Notes under the pieces: model-generated
What the model saw: the letters and a program-made list of their open reading frames with translations, nothing else
Told to the model about the DNA's origin: nothing
Databases searched by the model: none
Assembly: GCA_022747635.1 (NCBI GenBank)
Contig: JAKTNV010000062.1
Span: 2,141,964-2,205,963 of the forward strand
Direction: 5' to 3'
Source: Hetaerina americana
Taxonomy: Eukaryota; Arthropoda; Insecta; Odonata; Calopterygidae
DNA length: 64,000 nt
Shown: positions 1 to 12,850 of the stretch, piece after piece
Layout: each line of letters starts with the position of its first letter
How positions within the stretch are numbered: position 1 is the stretch's first letter
Made by a program: the position numbers and the translations under genes

Positions 1-115
1 TTTAACGGAGTCATCCGCTAATGTGCATTTCAATGCAACAATTTCAGAGTGTGAAAATCATTCGTCTTGACCGAAGGCGAATGATTTTTATACTCTGAAA
101 TAATTGAAAAGAAAT
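1..115 (-). repeat. Tail of a tRNA-SINE-like repeat, cut by the window edge
   Basis: The reverse complement reads towards the window edge through the tail module seen again at 11736-11830: a gaatgatttttacgctctg-like stretch, then ttgcattgaaatgcaca, then gcggatgactccgttaaa. Positions 40-64 and 81-104 form an inverted repeat around a 16-base spacer. No coding potential. The tRNA-like head found in the 12-kb copies is absent here. Confidence 0.6.
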
Positions 116-318
116 CATTTGATTGTGGGGTTGAATGCATTACAACTGCAATGAATCGATAATCATTCCGTAGGGCATGCGTTTTAGGCTTTGATGGACA
201 TTTCAGGCATTTAATATGAGCATAGAAAACTACATGGTTTGTATAAAAAGTATCGAGAAAAATTTCGAATAAAAAATTGAGTTATTTATCAAATGTTGCT
301 ACAATTCATCAAAATTAT
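116..318. other. Short AT-rich spacer, nothing recognised
   Basis: AT-rich sequence between the repeat tail and the helicase remnant. It may be decayed 3' part of the same Helitron, but no motif supports that. Confidence 0.3.
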
Positions 319-1420
319 TCAAAGTACATCGACATCTTCGAAGCGCGTCAACACACACTTTTGCCATTGCGGTTTTTCCGCAAGGTGACCGCGGCTCAGA
401 TTTGATGATTTGAGGAAAGCGTTTATTTCATCGACAGTAATCGATCTTAAAATGCTGCCAGTGTTTGGCGTAAATCGCCAGACAGTAAAATCATTGCGCC
501 ACCAAAGCATCTCGAGTCATTGCGCAGATCTTTCAATGTCCGGTCAAGTGCTTCCAATGCGCGTCTGTGCGCCATCGTGCATTCGCCCCATTTGATGATT
601 TTAGATGCTGCTAAAATTTTGGCCATAGCGGACTGTTTGGAAATGTTACTTGACACTTGATCAGAATTTTGTAGGTTAAACGGCAACTTTAACGCTGAAT
701 GAGCCGTCCGGCGTCCTTCCAACAATGTGGCCGCTATGCCAGAAGAAGCAACTGCTACCATAATGTCCGATCTCGCAAGAATAGTGTTCAAAAGCAATGA
801 ATGGTATGAGGAATGTCCTCCCAGTTCCACCAGGGGCATCCAGGAAAAATAAGTCCATCATCAATTGCCTTCATTAATATATCGTTCACTTCTTTCTGTC
901 AGGGGTTCAGCAGGGGTGCATTCATTTGAGCTGATTGGTCTAATTCATGTCGACCATATTGACGTTCCAATTCTCCATTGAACGCGGCGTTAATTCCACG
1001 ATCTGGCTTAGGCATTCCTAACTTCACGCATAAACTGCCGCACATGAGGTAACCCATGTCTTTAATCAACAGCAAAGCCTGGTTATGCATATCCTCATTC
1101 ACCTCAGTATCGAGATATCTTGATATTACACGAATACAATGTAAAATGTCTTCTTACATGCTATCCTTGTATTTGTTCCACAGGTCACGTAGATTGGATG
1201 GGAAGCAGGTCGATTGGATGATGGCAAATAATGTGCGTATCAGTGTGATATTGGCCCTCGAACATTCACCAGTAACGACCGCAAATAGAAGCATTCATCA
1301 TTCTTCGGATGAACTGTATAAAACGTATTCGGCCAAGAGCATCAGTATAACGCACATCTGGATCACCAGGAACCACGTCACCTTGCTTCCGACGCTGAAA
1401 TTTCTTAGGTGAAGCGATAC
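319..1420 (-). pseudogene. Helitron Rep/helicase remnant (Pif1-like helicase part)
   Basis: Decayed Pif1-family helicase of a Helitron rolling-circle transposon, read right to left in several frames. In order: FQRRKQGDVVPG and DVRYTDALGRI (1460-1340), the pre-helicase region typical of Helitrons; then NQALLLIKDMGYLMCG (1080-1030); then the Walker A box DAPGGTGRTFLI (about 840-805, usual form GGTGKT, here K to R); then VAVASSGIAATLLEGRRTAHS (motif II region, about 765-700); then GAMILLSGDLRQTL (about 480-450, the GDxxQ motif); then VDEINAFLKSS (about 430-400). At least three frameshifts separate these blocks, and the Rep nuclease (HUH) domain is missing. An inactive fragment. A host PIF1 gene is unlikely because of the Helitron-type FxRRKxGxxVxGxPxV block. 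Confidence 0.85.
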
Positions 1421-1750
1421 GATACGATATTTTGCGACACAATTTTACGATGCGATATTTCAATGGTTATTCCGCTATTCTGGGTGAAGACGAACCCAGA
1501 AAACCAAATATCATTAAAATCGACGATAAGGTACGAATTTTTACGATGCGATATTACGATACAATCCTTTTACGATATTTTAATGGCTATCCTGCTATTC
1601 TTGGCTGAGATGAATCCAAAAAAACAAATATCGTTAAGATCGACGATACGATATTTTACGACACGATACTTCTACGATATTTTAATGGTTGTTCTGCTAT
1701 TCTGGGTAGAATTTTATCGAAAAAAGTAAACATCATTAAAATCGATTCAG
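1420..1750. repeat. Tandem repeat, about three units of 102-120 bp
   Basis: Three copies of a unit starting near aatggttattccgctattc (1462), aatggctatcctgctattc (1582) and aatggttgttctgctattc (1684). Spacing is 120 then 102 bp. Each unit carries short cgatacgatatt-like sub-repeats. The open frame across 1409-1729 on the + strand follows the repeat and is not believed to be a gene. Confidence 0.75.
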
Positions 1751-1800
1751 CTGTTCTCGAGTTATAAATGATGTAACTAACACGATTTACGGTTTTCTTT

Positions 1801-1941
<141 letters not shown>

Positions 1942-2045
1942 TTCCCCCAAAGAGTTGGAGAATGCTTTACGCACCATCGTGAGCCATCGGGACTCGCGGT
2001 GTGTGTGACTCTCCCAGGGTGGGCAATTTTGCCACCAGTGGCCCA

Positions 2046-4320
2046 ACCCTCACCCTACCCACTAAACTCTAACTCTTTTTTGTGCCTGGCCCCCGGAAAC
2101 CGCCGTTGGGCATTACTTTGGTAGGGCAGTCGTGCCTCTTAGGCCACTTCTGGTGTTGATTCAGTTCTCTAATGACGCTGCTGGGATTCTCCCTTCTTCA
2201 ATTCGCCTGATGCGGCCCAGCTCCTCTACTAAGGTTGTCGCGAAAGTAACCGCAGCATTCCAGTCTGCCTCTGATCAAAGCGGACAGGACCCCAAACCTT
2301 CCAGGGTCATTTGACCTTGCCATGTGCTATGAAACGCGTCTCTTGCCTCGGTGAATCTTGGACATTGAAACAAGACGTGCTCCACATCCTCGTCCTCACC
2401 AAGGCAGACCGGGCACTCCGCGCTACTACTCCCCCCTAATGCGATGTAGGAAGCTGCGGAAGTTTCCGTGGCCGGTAAGTACCTGGGTGAGCTGGAACGT
2501 TGCATTACCATGTCGTCTGTCAATCCATGCTAAGACGTCCGGGACAATTCTATGGGTCCGTCGACCCTCCTTGGCTGCATCCCATCTCTGCTGCCACTCC
2601 TCCATCATTTCCGACGACCATTGATATGCTCCTGAGCTTCCTCAGGTCTCCTATTTCTCCGGCATCTTTGGTAGCTCTTGGCGCGTTCCTTTGCCAGGAG
2701 ATCTATTGGAGGAAGTTCCCCAATCACGGAACGGGCAATGCCGGATACTGAGCGATAGGCTCGTGTAACCCTGAGGGCCACCGTCCTATAAGCTCGACGG
2801 CAGGTTGCAGTGCACCGGACCATACTGGTGCAGCATACAAAATCACAGAAGTGACCACAGTAGCGAGTAGTCGCCGCCTAGATTCTCTTGGCCCTCCAAT
2901 GTTGGCATAATTCCTGCCAACGCTCCAGCCACCTTTGATGCCTTTGAACCCACCTTCTGCAGGTGCTCCTTGAATAGAAGCCTTCCATCAAGGGTCACCC
3001 CCGGATATCTTATCGCATCTGCTGTTTCGTATTGCCTTTCCTTCTACTAGGAAGGTGGCATTGATTCTGGCCTTGGTGTGTGCTATAAGCACCGCTTCCG
3101 TTTTTTCTGCTGCGAGACTCAAACCGTGATCCTTTAGCCAATCAGATACCTGTTCATTGGATCGATCCGCCAGGTATTGAGTCTCTTCCACGCTCTTAGC
3201 GCTCACGACCAGTGGCGCATCATCAGCGAAGGCCACGATTGACACCCCCTCTTGGAACCGCAGTCCGAGCAAGCCATTGTATATGATGAGCCGGAGCAGG
3301 GGCCCAGAACGGAACCCTGCGGCACTCCTCCCGTGATGTTGAACGAGTGTGCTCCGTCGTCGGTGTCGTAGACTAGTGTCCGGTCACAAAGATAGCTCGA
3401 GATAATCTTTCGCAGGTAGAGCGGCACTTTGAGGCGCTCCAATGCCTCCATTATATCTTTCCATCTGGCCGAGTTGAAGGCATTACGAATGTACAACGAA
3501 GTAATAGCACACATTCGTCTTGCGCTTCTACTCCCCTTAATGGCATCCTTGGCCAGATTTACAACATGGTCTTATAGCGTCAATGGTTGATCTACCTTTC
3601 CTGAAACCAAACTGATTATCGGAGAAGCCCCCAGCTTGTGCAACAGCCGCCTCCAGTCTAACGGAAATTATTCGCTCGAAAAGATTACCAGCTATGCCGA
3701 GCATGTATTGCGGTCGGTAAGAGGACGGCTCTCCAGGTGGTTTATCTCCCTTCGGGAGAAGTACCAACTTCTGCCTCCTCCACATTATCGGAAGGTATCC
3801 TTCCCTCAGACACTCGCTAAGTGTTGCCCTGAATGGTTCTGGAGTTTTAAGAGCAGCTGCCTTTATGGCCAGACCCGGCACACCGTCCAGTCCTGGGCAT
3901 TTGCCCACTGCTATTCTGGAAGCCGCCGCTTCACCTACCTCGGGTACCTCTTCTGTATCCTGGAACCTTGTCAAGCCTGTTCCAGCCACCCTCTCCTGCT
4001 GCTTTGGAAATAAGTGTCCAACGACCTGATTGAGGAAGTCTAGACTAGATGGACTTGTTACACTCCTGGGCTTGATCTTGCTCATGACCATTTTTTATCG
4101 TCTGCCCCATGGATCGCCCTCAACTTCCTCACAGAACTCGTACCAACACTTTCTTTTTGCAGTTTTTATGGCTCTTTTTAGTTCTCTTCGATGTGTCTTA
4201 TAGATGGCATGAAACCCATGGAATCGCAGGCTTTTCTTCGCTCATTGCTGCTTCCTCCTGGATCGCAGACACGCCCGTCGTCGGCTAGCAATATCTTCAT
4301 TCCATCAGTAAACTGGAGGG
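2046..4320 (-). pseudogene. R1-clade LINE, ORF2 reverse transcriptase and C-terminal zinc finger, 5' truncated
   Basis: Non-LTR retrotransposon ORF2 on the minus strand in five or more frame-shifted pieces. From the left of the protein: a linker with ELKRAIKTAKRKCWYEFCEEV (split reading near 4200-4130) and PWGRR/KMVMSKIKPRS (4100-4060); RT fingers IAVGKCPGLDGVPGLAIKAA (about 3900); RRQKLVLLPKGDKPPG (about 3770); NQFGFRKGRSTIDAI (about 3600); SALYIRNAFNSARW-type motif A region at about 3490-3460; GGVPQGSVLGP (about 3320); motif C VAFADDAPLVV (about 3230); then a thumb region and the C-terminal CX2C..HX4C finger ECPVCLGEDEDVEHVLFQC (about 2415-2360). The endonuclease domain is missing. R1 elements normally target 28S rDNA; no rDNA is visible here, so this is a dispersed R1-clade relative or a dead copy. 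Confidence 0.85.
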
Positions 4321-4372
4321 CGACCGTATGCGTTAGTTTTTATAGCCATCGAGGCAGCACAGGCTGTATGCT

Positions 4373-4398
4373 GTGTGTGTGTGTGTGTGTGTGTGTGT
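4373..4398. repeat. (TG)n microsatellite
   Basis: Pure TG run marking the truncated 5' end of the R1-clade LINE. Confidence 0.9.
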
Positions 4399-4624
4399 AC
4401 ATGGTCCAGGAACATAAATTCCTTTTTTGAAAGTGTTTTGAATTTGAAAAAAGTAAGCTATGTTGCCGCACTCTGTAAATATATGTGTAAATGTGTGTGT
4501 GTGTATATATAATTCTATATATTGTATATATAGCATGTTAATGGCATTCCCTTAGTCTTTTCTCACACTTTATTCAATGTTGATAATTCAAAATGAAAAT
4601 ATTAACACAAACACAACTCACTTC

Positions 4625-4656
4625 GATATTTCGGTGGGCCCAGCCACCTTCAACAG
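4625..4656 (-). ncRNA. Hammerhead-ribozyme-like motif, AUAU type
   Basis: Minus strand: CUGUUGA box (one change from CUGANGA), stem II GGUGG/CCACC, then GAA-AUAU-C. Probably degraded in the first box. Confidence 0.5.
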
Positions 4657-4695
4657 GGTATAAGGGGTCACTGAGTAAGAGTGACCCCCTTAACC

Positions 4696-4727
4696 CCGAT
4701 GAAGGTGGCTGGTACCGCTGAAATATC
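4696..4727 (+). ncRNA. Hammerhead-ribozyme-like motif, AUAU type, degraded
   Basis: Plus strand: CCGAUGA box (U4 to C), stem II GGUGG/CCGCU with wobble pairs, then GAA-AUAU-C. Faces the motif at 4625-4656. Confidence 0.45.
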
Positions 4728-4915
4728 GGTGGTTCGTTTATGTTTAGATTAATCTTTTAATTTATTTTAAGTTAAGCAATTTGGAACCAAGTATTAGATA
4801 CATTCATACGTACGCACATAGAGGTATATCTATCGAGGCTTCCTCTTTCACTCCAGGATTGCTGCGTTGCCGTGCAACCTTTAGGGGATGATTCCGTTAA
4901 ATTTTACTGTCGCCG

Positions 4916-4939
4916 CATACACACACACACACACACACA

Positions 4940-4976
<37 letters not shown>
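4916..4976. repeat. (CA)n(TA)n microsatellite
   Basis: CA run followed by TA run, immediately upstream of a SINE. Confidence 0.95.
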
Positions 4977-4978
<2 letters not shown>

Positions 4979-5230
4979 CGTGGGTAGCGGTAGTCCAGGG
5001 GGTAGAGCGTTGGACTGCTGACCGGAGGGTCCCGGGTTCGATTCCCGGGTTAGGCACTCTGGTCATCTGCAGCTCCAACCAAACTATGTGATTTTTCGGG
5101 CACCAGATGTTCCAGATGTTTCGGGCAAGATGGGAAACCACAACAGCACAGGGAAAGGAACTGACCCCCCTACCCTGATGTGTGAATTTCACATGCCCTA
5201 TAGGGCTTAGGATATAATATATATACATAC
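4977..5230 (+). repeat. tRNA-derived SINE, family 1, near full length
   Basis: The head has an A box TAGTCCAGGGG and a B box GGGTTCGATTCCC 40-odd bases later, matching pol III promoter consensus. The anticodon-arm region reads ggactgctgacc, reminiscent of tRNA-Ser(GCT), but the fold is incomplete, so this is not a tRNA gene. The body contains gggaaaccacaacagcacag and ends ccctatagggcttag followed by TA-rich sequence. Reverse copies lie at 18695-18957 and 32913-33035. It is flanked by two copies of a roughly 40-bp segment (4876-4915 and 5230-5271). Confidence 0.85.
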
Positions 5231-7769
<2,539 letters not shown>

Positions 7770-7935
7770 AGCACTCCAAGCAAAACAAAAATTCCAGCAT
7801 CCAACTCTACATGAGGTCCCTCATCATCTCTGGGTACTTTCTTCTTCCCTTCATCCTGTCCAACATCCTTATCCTGCTCCTTCCTTTTCCTCGCTTGCCT
7901 ATCATTCTCCCCTCTATTACTGTCTTCCACATCAC
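7770..7935 (-). repeat. RTE-like LINE, short 3' fragment
   Basis: Matches the 3' end of the RTE-like family on the minus strand (same stretch as 8110-8245): the region encoding MKGGRKYSELKRDL and the start of the 3' UTR, with diverged bases. It breaks off at 7935, where tccgtgagactttcaaaaa begins; that motif recurs at 16111. Confidence 0.75.
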
Positions 7936-7960
7936 GTCCGTGAGACTTTCAAAAAGTGTT

Positions 7961-7966
<6 letters not shown>

Positions 7967-8023
<57 letters not shown>
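7967..8023. repeat. (TA)n microsatellite
   Basis: Pure TA, directly at the 3' end of the next RTE-like fragment. Confidence 0.95.
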
Positions 8024-8024
<1 letters not shown>

Positions 8025-8645
8025 TTTTATTATTAGGTAATCTACCAGTTAAGGTAGGTTTTTGGATGGACGTAATTACTAATCAAATAATTTGTGACCC
8101 CTAGCAAAACACAACATCCTACTTTACATCAGGTCCCTCTTCATCTCTGAGTACTTCCTTCCTCCCTTCATCCCGTCCAACATCCCTATCCTGTTCCTTC
8201 CCTTTCCTCGTTTGCCTAACATTCTCCCCTCAATTACAGTCTTCAACATCCCGCTGCCGGTCAATACCCCCTTCCTCCACTTTTCCTGCCTTCATAGGAT
8301 TTCTCCCAACAAACCCCTCTCTTCGCCCACCATACCAAGTGCTTCCTCGTTTGTTTTCTTCTCTGTCCATTTCACCTTCTCCATTCTTCTCCACACCTAC
8401 ATTTCAAAAGCCTCAAGTCTACGTCTATCCTCCTGCTTCAATGACCACGTTTCCGCGCCGTACATAGCTACGCTCCATATCAAAGTTTTTACGCGTCTTT
8501 TCTTAATATCCTTATACAACATCCCCGTCATCAACTCCCTCCTCCTTGTTCAAGCCTCTTTACCTAGCGCAATTCTTCTCCTTACCTCCCCACTACTTTG
8601 ACCGTGTTGGTCCTAAACACTTCTGAGATACGTAAACTGTTCTAC
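8024..8645 (-). pseudogene. RTE-like LINE, 3' end with RT C-terminal region
   Basis: Minus strand. The 3' UTR ends with the family's terminal ggtagattacctaata-like sequence (here 8030-8055) next to TA repeats. Going upstream it covers the C-terminal ORF2 region: KGGRKYSE-, GLLGE-, MWVWRRMEKVKWTEKKT, SLKQE-, and the start of FTYLGSVL at about 8640. 5' truncated. The intact-looking open frame on the opposite strand (8212-8601) is an antisense shadow. Confidence 0.85.
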
Positions 8646-8659
8646 CCGACAGAAACTCA

Positions 8660-8850
8660 TATAAGAGAGGGGTTTGTTTGGAGGAATCCTATGTAGGCAG
8701 GAAAAATTGATGAAAAGCGTGTTGATCGGCAGTGCGATGCTGCAGACTGTAATAGAGGGGAGAGTGTTGCGCAAACAAGGAAGAGGCAGGAATAGGATTG
8801 GGATAGGTTGGATGGGATGAAGGGAGGAAGGAACTACTCCGATATGCAAA
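8660..8850 (+). repeat. RTE-like LINE fragment in the opposite orientation
   Basis: Plus strand: reads RGLFGGILCRQEKLMK then SAMLQTVIEGRVLRKQG and a diverged MKGGR region. It overlaps in element coordinates with the adjacent minus copy, so this is a separate insertion, not a 5' inversion of one copy. Confidence 0.75.
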
Positions 8851-8869
8851 CACACCTGATATATATATA

Positions 8870-9215
8870 GGACTAGGTAGGAAATTCGAATACGCAGGAC
8901 TCAACCTTTGCACCACCCATTTCCCTGGATCACACAGACTGAAAACCTTTTTTAAAGAACTGTTTTCTATTTTACATGATAATGACGCGACCTCATCCTT
9001 ACTACCCCAATGCCCAGCTCTCGCATACAGGCGACCCCCATCTCAAAAACCTTCTGAGTTTCACCAACCCTTTGGCGCTCCCCCGCGACAAATTTCCTAA
9101 TATTTCCCGTACTTGCAACCACCCCCGATGTGGAATTTTTCTACTTATAATATCATCTACCCTCTCCCCACATCCCCTCATTGCCCCCTCACCTCGTTCC
9201 CGCGCTAATTGCTTC
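8870..9215 (+). pseudogene. Penelope-like element fragment (RT-endonuclease linker)
   Basis: Plus strand: TTHFPGSHRLKTFFKELF then SSLLPQCPALAYRRPP and a CNHPRCGIF cysteine motif. These blocks align in order with the better copy at 20220-20450 (FFPGTHKIKHLIRDLFP, LLLPHCPSVSFKRPSNLRD, CKRPRCQCC). This is the linker between the reverse transcriptase and the GIY-YIG endonuclease of PLEs. Frameshifts occur near 9040 and the endonuclease is missing. Confidence 0.7.
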
Positions 9216-9390
9216 TAAAAAAATATGCCTTTGCACTTCATTTTACTTGGGCGATAGAGGTGAGAATTCGAGAATCCGCTTGTGTAATAGCTTACCGATA
9301 TTTGAAAATTCCCATGTCCTTAAACGACCTCTTTAATTTCCCTCCCAGAATTCCCACCACCTCCCCTCCCCCTATATGTTATATAAATAT

Positions 9391-9400
9391 AAATAAATAA

Positions 9401-9436
<36 letters not shown>

Positions 9437-9455
9437 GCGCACACACACACACACA
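9391..9455. repeat. (TA)n(CA)n microsatellite
   Basis: TA then CA run. The following ataaaaaggacactcacac resembles the aggacactcac block of PLE ends, so this may be a decayed PLE terminus. Confidence 0.9.
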
Positions 9456-11649
9456 AACAATCGTGGATAGAAATACTTATAAAAAGGACACTCACACTTT
9501 TTCCAAAATATTCGAAGGCAGAACAAATCACCCTCTTTTGTGATTAGAAGGAATTATAGAGTTGAGACTTGTGCAATGAGTGTTTATAAACAGTGCTTTT
9601 GGAAGTAACGTTGGATGAAACTTGTATTTTTTGCAAGAAAGAAAATATTATAATAGTCAGTTTTTCATTAGGTTTTTTAAAGAATTGAAATGCTCGTTCA
9701 TATTTAGAATTATGATTTTAAATTGAAAAAAACCCTCATCTAACGCAAAACTTTACGTAAGCTATACTCTTCTTGTAGGACAATTAACTGGAGTGAATAA
9801 TGGTTGTTATAAAGTGCTGTTGGAAAGTGTAGAATTTAGACATGCTTTGGAGACATTTTCAGGAAAATCCTTGGGGTTGTTCTACTTGAAGACTGAACCT
9901 CATTGAATTATATGAGTCAAGAATCTATCTTCTCTCTCCCTTTGCCCTTCTGAACCTATGTAATGTTCCCCTAGGTGTCAGAAGAACATGCCTCTGGACC
10001 CTATTACCCCTAAAGGACACAGTCTCGCTCGGTGCCTTTGTATACCTTAGCAGCCATTAGGTTTGTGTGTTAATCCAGTCACAAACTGCAGGAAAGGGTA
10101 GAGAGGTTGGGGAATACTTTGGGGGGAACGAACCGCGGTTTGAGGTCTCATGGGAATCGGGGTGAAAGACGGGGCTGCCGCAAGGTGGCTCTGGCGCCAA
10201 AGCACTTCGATAGGGCATGAAATACTTCGAGCTAAAAATCAAATCCCGAAAATTCGGAGTTTAACTGATTTAATTAGCGCAGCCCTGGATTATAACCATC
10301 GACGTTGTTCGATTCCTAATCGTTCATATTCTGGTTTCCTATTTGACACGTGGGAATGGAAAATACTGAAATGCTTGGAATTTCCCTTTGCTTTAGTCTT
10401 TCTTGCCGGGGGAAAATATGTTTAAAGCCAGAGAGGCAGCTCATGGACTCGTTTCTCGAAGCTACGAGGCGATTCGTATGCCAAACCAGTGCAATCTACG
10501 TAAAATGACATGTATGCAGTTGTCGAATTCGTACCGCGTGCAGAGAAGGCGAGTGCCTGGTGTTGCACTATTTTTAACACTCAGAAAACTCAGAGTTTGC
10601 AAGTTACAAAATGCTTGCAAAATGAATTTTAGCTTTTGGAGACCGACCAATAGCCAGACCCTGAAATCGTTATTTTAAGGGCTTTTTCCTGATAAGTTGT
10701 GACCACGTATTTGACGGAGAGGATGCAGCACTATACGTATTTGACTATTTCATTTCAAAAGAGAGTATTAATCTGCCAATTTATATTTATAATGCAAGAC
10801 GAATCATCAACAAATTTAGAACCGTCATAGCAACAAAGATGAATCATCGGTTAAATGTTCAATTCATCAGAGTATAAGCCTTCGAAACTTGATTATAGTC
10901 TTTGCTAAGCATTAAGTGTCAAGCGAGCTTATTTAACCCAACAGATACGTTGTCTCGTAATTAAACAAACGAAAGCAGAGCCATTCTATAATTGAATTCG
11001 GAAACTTATCCCTTAATTCGGGGCCATTCGAAGCGGAGCGATGACTTCCTCGCACAGGTGAGCGGTAAACTCGCCCCGTGCCATCAAAATCTTATGGACC
11101 GTGATCAATGCAAGATTTATAACTGCCGGCTTCCCTATTGTAATAGTAAGGGAAGATCGTCGATCGTTCGTAATTAAGTACTCTTTACAAGGGGTGTCCA
11201 CTTTTCATCCAACCTTGACAACATGTCATCGGTGATCATCTCGCCCGCGTCCGCATCAATCCAACTACCATTTCCTTATCTGTAACAAAAAGGTTCGCGC
11301 CCCAGGGTTGGGTCCAAGCAACGGCGTCTTGAGGCTATTTAGGGGATTTCTTCCGAGCCCATTCCCGCACGGCGAGCGATTTTCAAGTGTAAATTTCGCA
11401 ACCCGATTTCCACGTGTTCGTTTTGAAGTAGGTCTTGCCATAAACGCGTGAAAGAGTGTTTTCCGCCGCAATGTGCGCCAGTCTTTTGTTGAAATAATAT
11501 CATATTCGCATCGGAGAGATTCATTTATTAAAATATTCCCTTCGTTCCCCTCCAGGCAAACGGTATATACTGCAAATGCCTCATTAATTTTTCTAATTTT
11601 TGTCAATTCAGATTTTTAATGGCTGAAATCAAGTGTATCCAAACATAAA
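9456..11649. other. Non-repetitive AT-rich stretch, no gene recognised
   Basis: Short frames at 10150-10425, 10403-10678 and 11265-11606 have no recognisable domain. The minus frame at 11339-11524 (LFQQKTGAHCGG-, HSFTRLWQDLLQNEH-) looks slightly protein-like, but I cannot place it. No RNA gene seen. Confidence 0.45.
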
Positions 11650-11728
11650 AACCTAGATCCCTCAATATCCGGTCGAGTGCTTTAGCCACTTAAGCTACCG
11701 AGGCGTCCTCTTAAACTCTGAAATTTTG
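11650..11728 (-). repeat. tRNA-derived SINE, family 2, head only (inverted copy)
   Basis: Reverse complement gives CGCCTCGGTAGCTTAAGTGG then ctaaagcactcgaccggata, matching the head at 11996-12060 on the other strand. The B box is missing because the copy breaks off at 11650. With 11990-12060 it forms inverted arms of roughly 75-85 bp. Confidence 0.75.
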
Positions 11729-11735
11729 GGGCTTT

Positions 11736-11830
11736 TGAGTCAAGGCGAATGATTTTTACGCTCTGAAATTGTTGCATTGAAATGCACATTAGCGGATGAC
11801 TCCGTTAAAAGTTACTGTTGCGACATCTCC
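11736..11830 (+). repeat. SINE family 2 tail module
   Basis: The first 45 bases (tcaaggcgaatgatttttac through ttgcattgaaatg) are repeated without visible change at 12073-12118. It continues cacattagcggatgactccg, ttaaaagttactgttgc. The final module is shared with 4886-4911, 5240-5266, 39561-39594 and, reversed, 1-21. Confidence 0.75.
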
Positions 11831-11995
11831 CGCAGTTTCTTTGGAATTTGTCAAAGTGAAAACACCATAAGTGTTTAAAGTTGGCTTTAACCTCGTGGAC
11901 TGTGGCGCCTTGCGCACGACTACGAATGCCCGTGACATTGTATGTACGGTATTTCGTCACAACATCTTGTTCCTTTAAAAGCCCCAAAAATTTCA

Positions 11996-12119
11996 GAGTT
12001 TAAGAGGACTCCTCGGTAGCTTAAGTGGCTAAAGCACTCGACCGGGTATTGAGGGATCTGGGTTCGAGTCCCAGTCAAGGCGAATGATTTTTACGCTCTG
12101 AAATTGTTGCATTGAAATG
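11996..12119 (+). repeat. tRNA-derived SINE, family 2
   Basis: tRNA-like head with A-box region GTAGCTTAAGTGG and B box GGGTTCGAGTCCC. Using the inverted copy to read the start, the acceptor halves CGCCTCG and CAAGGCG pair at six of seven positions. The anticodon stem CTCGA/TTGAG pairs, with loop CCGGGTA (anticodon GGG; the inverted copy has GGA). The head runs without a break into the gaatgatttttacgctctga tail, so it is a SINE and not a free tRNA gene. Confidence 0.75.
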
Positions 12120-12339
12120 TCTATATTTAATGATCCAAAGTCTGCTATGAAGGAAGAATACGGTGTCATCTCTAAGTTTAATTAATCTGTTGTAAATCTA
12201 CATACAAGTCACTTATAGGGCGTGTGGCAGAGGGTGACTTGGCAAGCAGCATCGAAAATTAAGTTTTTATTAATTTTTTGTCACAATAGAAATGTAAAAT
12301 ATTCCATAAAATGTTCGAAATGGTGGCCATAAGTTCATG

Positions 12340-12850
12340 TACTGTGTTATCTGATTTTTAAACACTTCTCAAGGCCGCGAGATGAAATTTCAATAACCAG
12401 AAGGGCAATCAAATAAGAGATAAAACAATCACAACATTCTATACTACGTGGAATGACAAATAAAAATATTTTTCCAAAGTGCGTTTCCATAAAGCAATTC
12501 TGATCCCTTATCTTTGGTGGTAAAAATTGCATCTTAAATCTATTTGTCCTACCCTTAATCTCTCTATGCTTATTCACATGGCCTCTCCTATCGTATTACA
12601 GTGGGGGTAATAATACATTTCCAACATCATTGCTAAAGAGACATCCAACCAATTTATATGCAAGGAATTTTAATCTGTAACTCAATCTTCACTCCGTGAG
12701 TGATTACCAACCCTTAATCTTTTAACAATCTAAACATCCTGCTAAGTTTCTCATGATAACGTTTTTCTAATCTACTCCCGCTGTGCTGTATGCGATCTAA
12801 TTCTGCAATAATTCAGCTCTTCTGATCAATTATAATACCACTATCTGGAC
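12340..12850 (-). pseudogene. CR1/L2-like LINE C-terminal fragment
   Basis: Minus strand: a decayed RT C-terminal region with ELDRIQHSGSRLEKRYHEK, then further down RTNRFKMQFLPPKIRDQN, the hallmark CRTDxFKxSFFPRTIRDWN block at the end of CR1/L2-type ORF2. The same blocks appear at 44330-44390 (+) and 53930-54250 (-). Frameshifted, no catalytic core. Confidence 0.7.

Larger units (their letters stand above)
4589..4912. repeat. Palindromic ribozyme-bearing repeat, copy 1 (pair of 39268-39593)
   Basis: About 325 bp shared nearly base for base with 39268-39593. It begins aaaatgaaaatattaacaca, holds an inverted repeat with two hammerhead-like motifs facing each other, continues through ttttaatttattttaagtt and tcgaggcttcctctttcac, and ends gatgattccgttaaa then ttactgtcgcc. 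The palindromic head resembles PLE pseudo-LTR ends seen at 19016-19318. No coding part is attached. Confidence 0.7.

Noticed and set aside
319..1420. Host PIF1 helicase gene
   Set aside because: The Helitron-type upstream block and many frameshifts point to a transposon remnant.
8212..8601. Open + strand frame of 129 codons (and similar at 27169-27696, 34240-34494, 41660-42103)
   Set aside because: Antisense shadows of the RTE-like C-terminal region; the real LINE frame is on the other strand.
8024..8850. Twin-priming (5' inversion) of one LINE insertion
   Set aside because: The two opposed pieces cover overlapping parts of the element, which twin priming does not produce.
9456..9560. Another hammerhead motif next to the aggacactcac-like block
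   Set aside because: No GAA-NNNN-C box with a matching stem II could be found there.
11996..12075. Possible functional tRNA gene
   Set aside because: Acceptor and anticodon stems pair, but the sequence continues into a repeated tail and the anticodon differs between copies (GGG, GGA).
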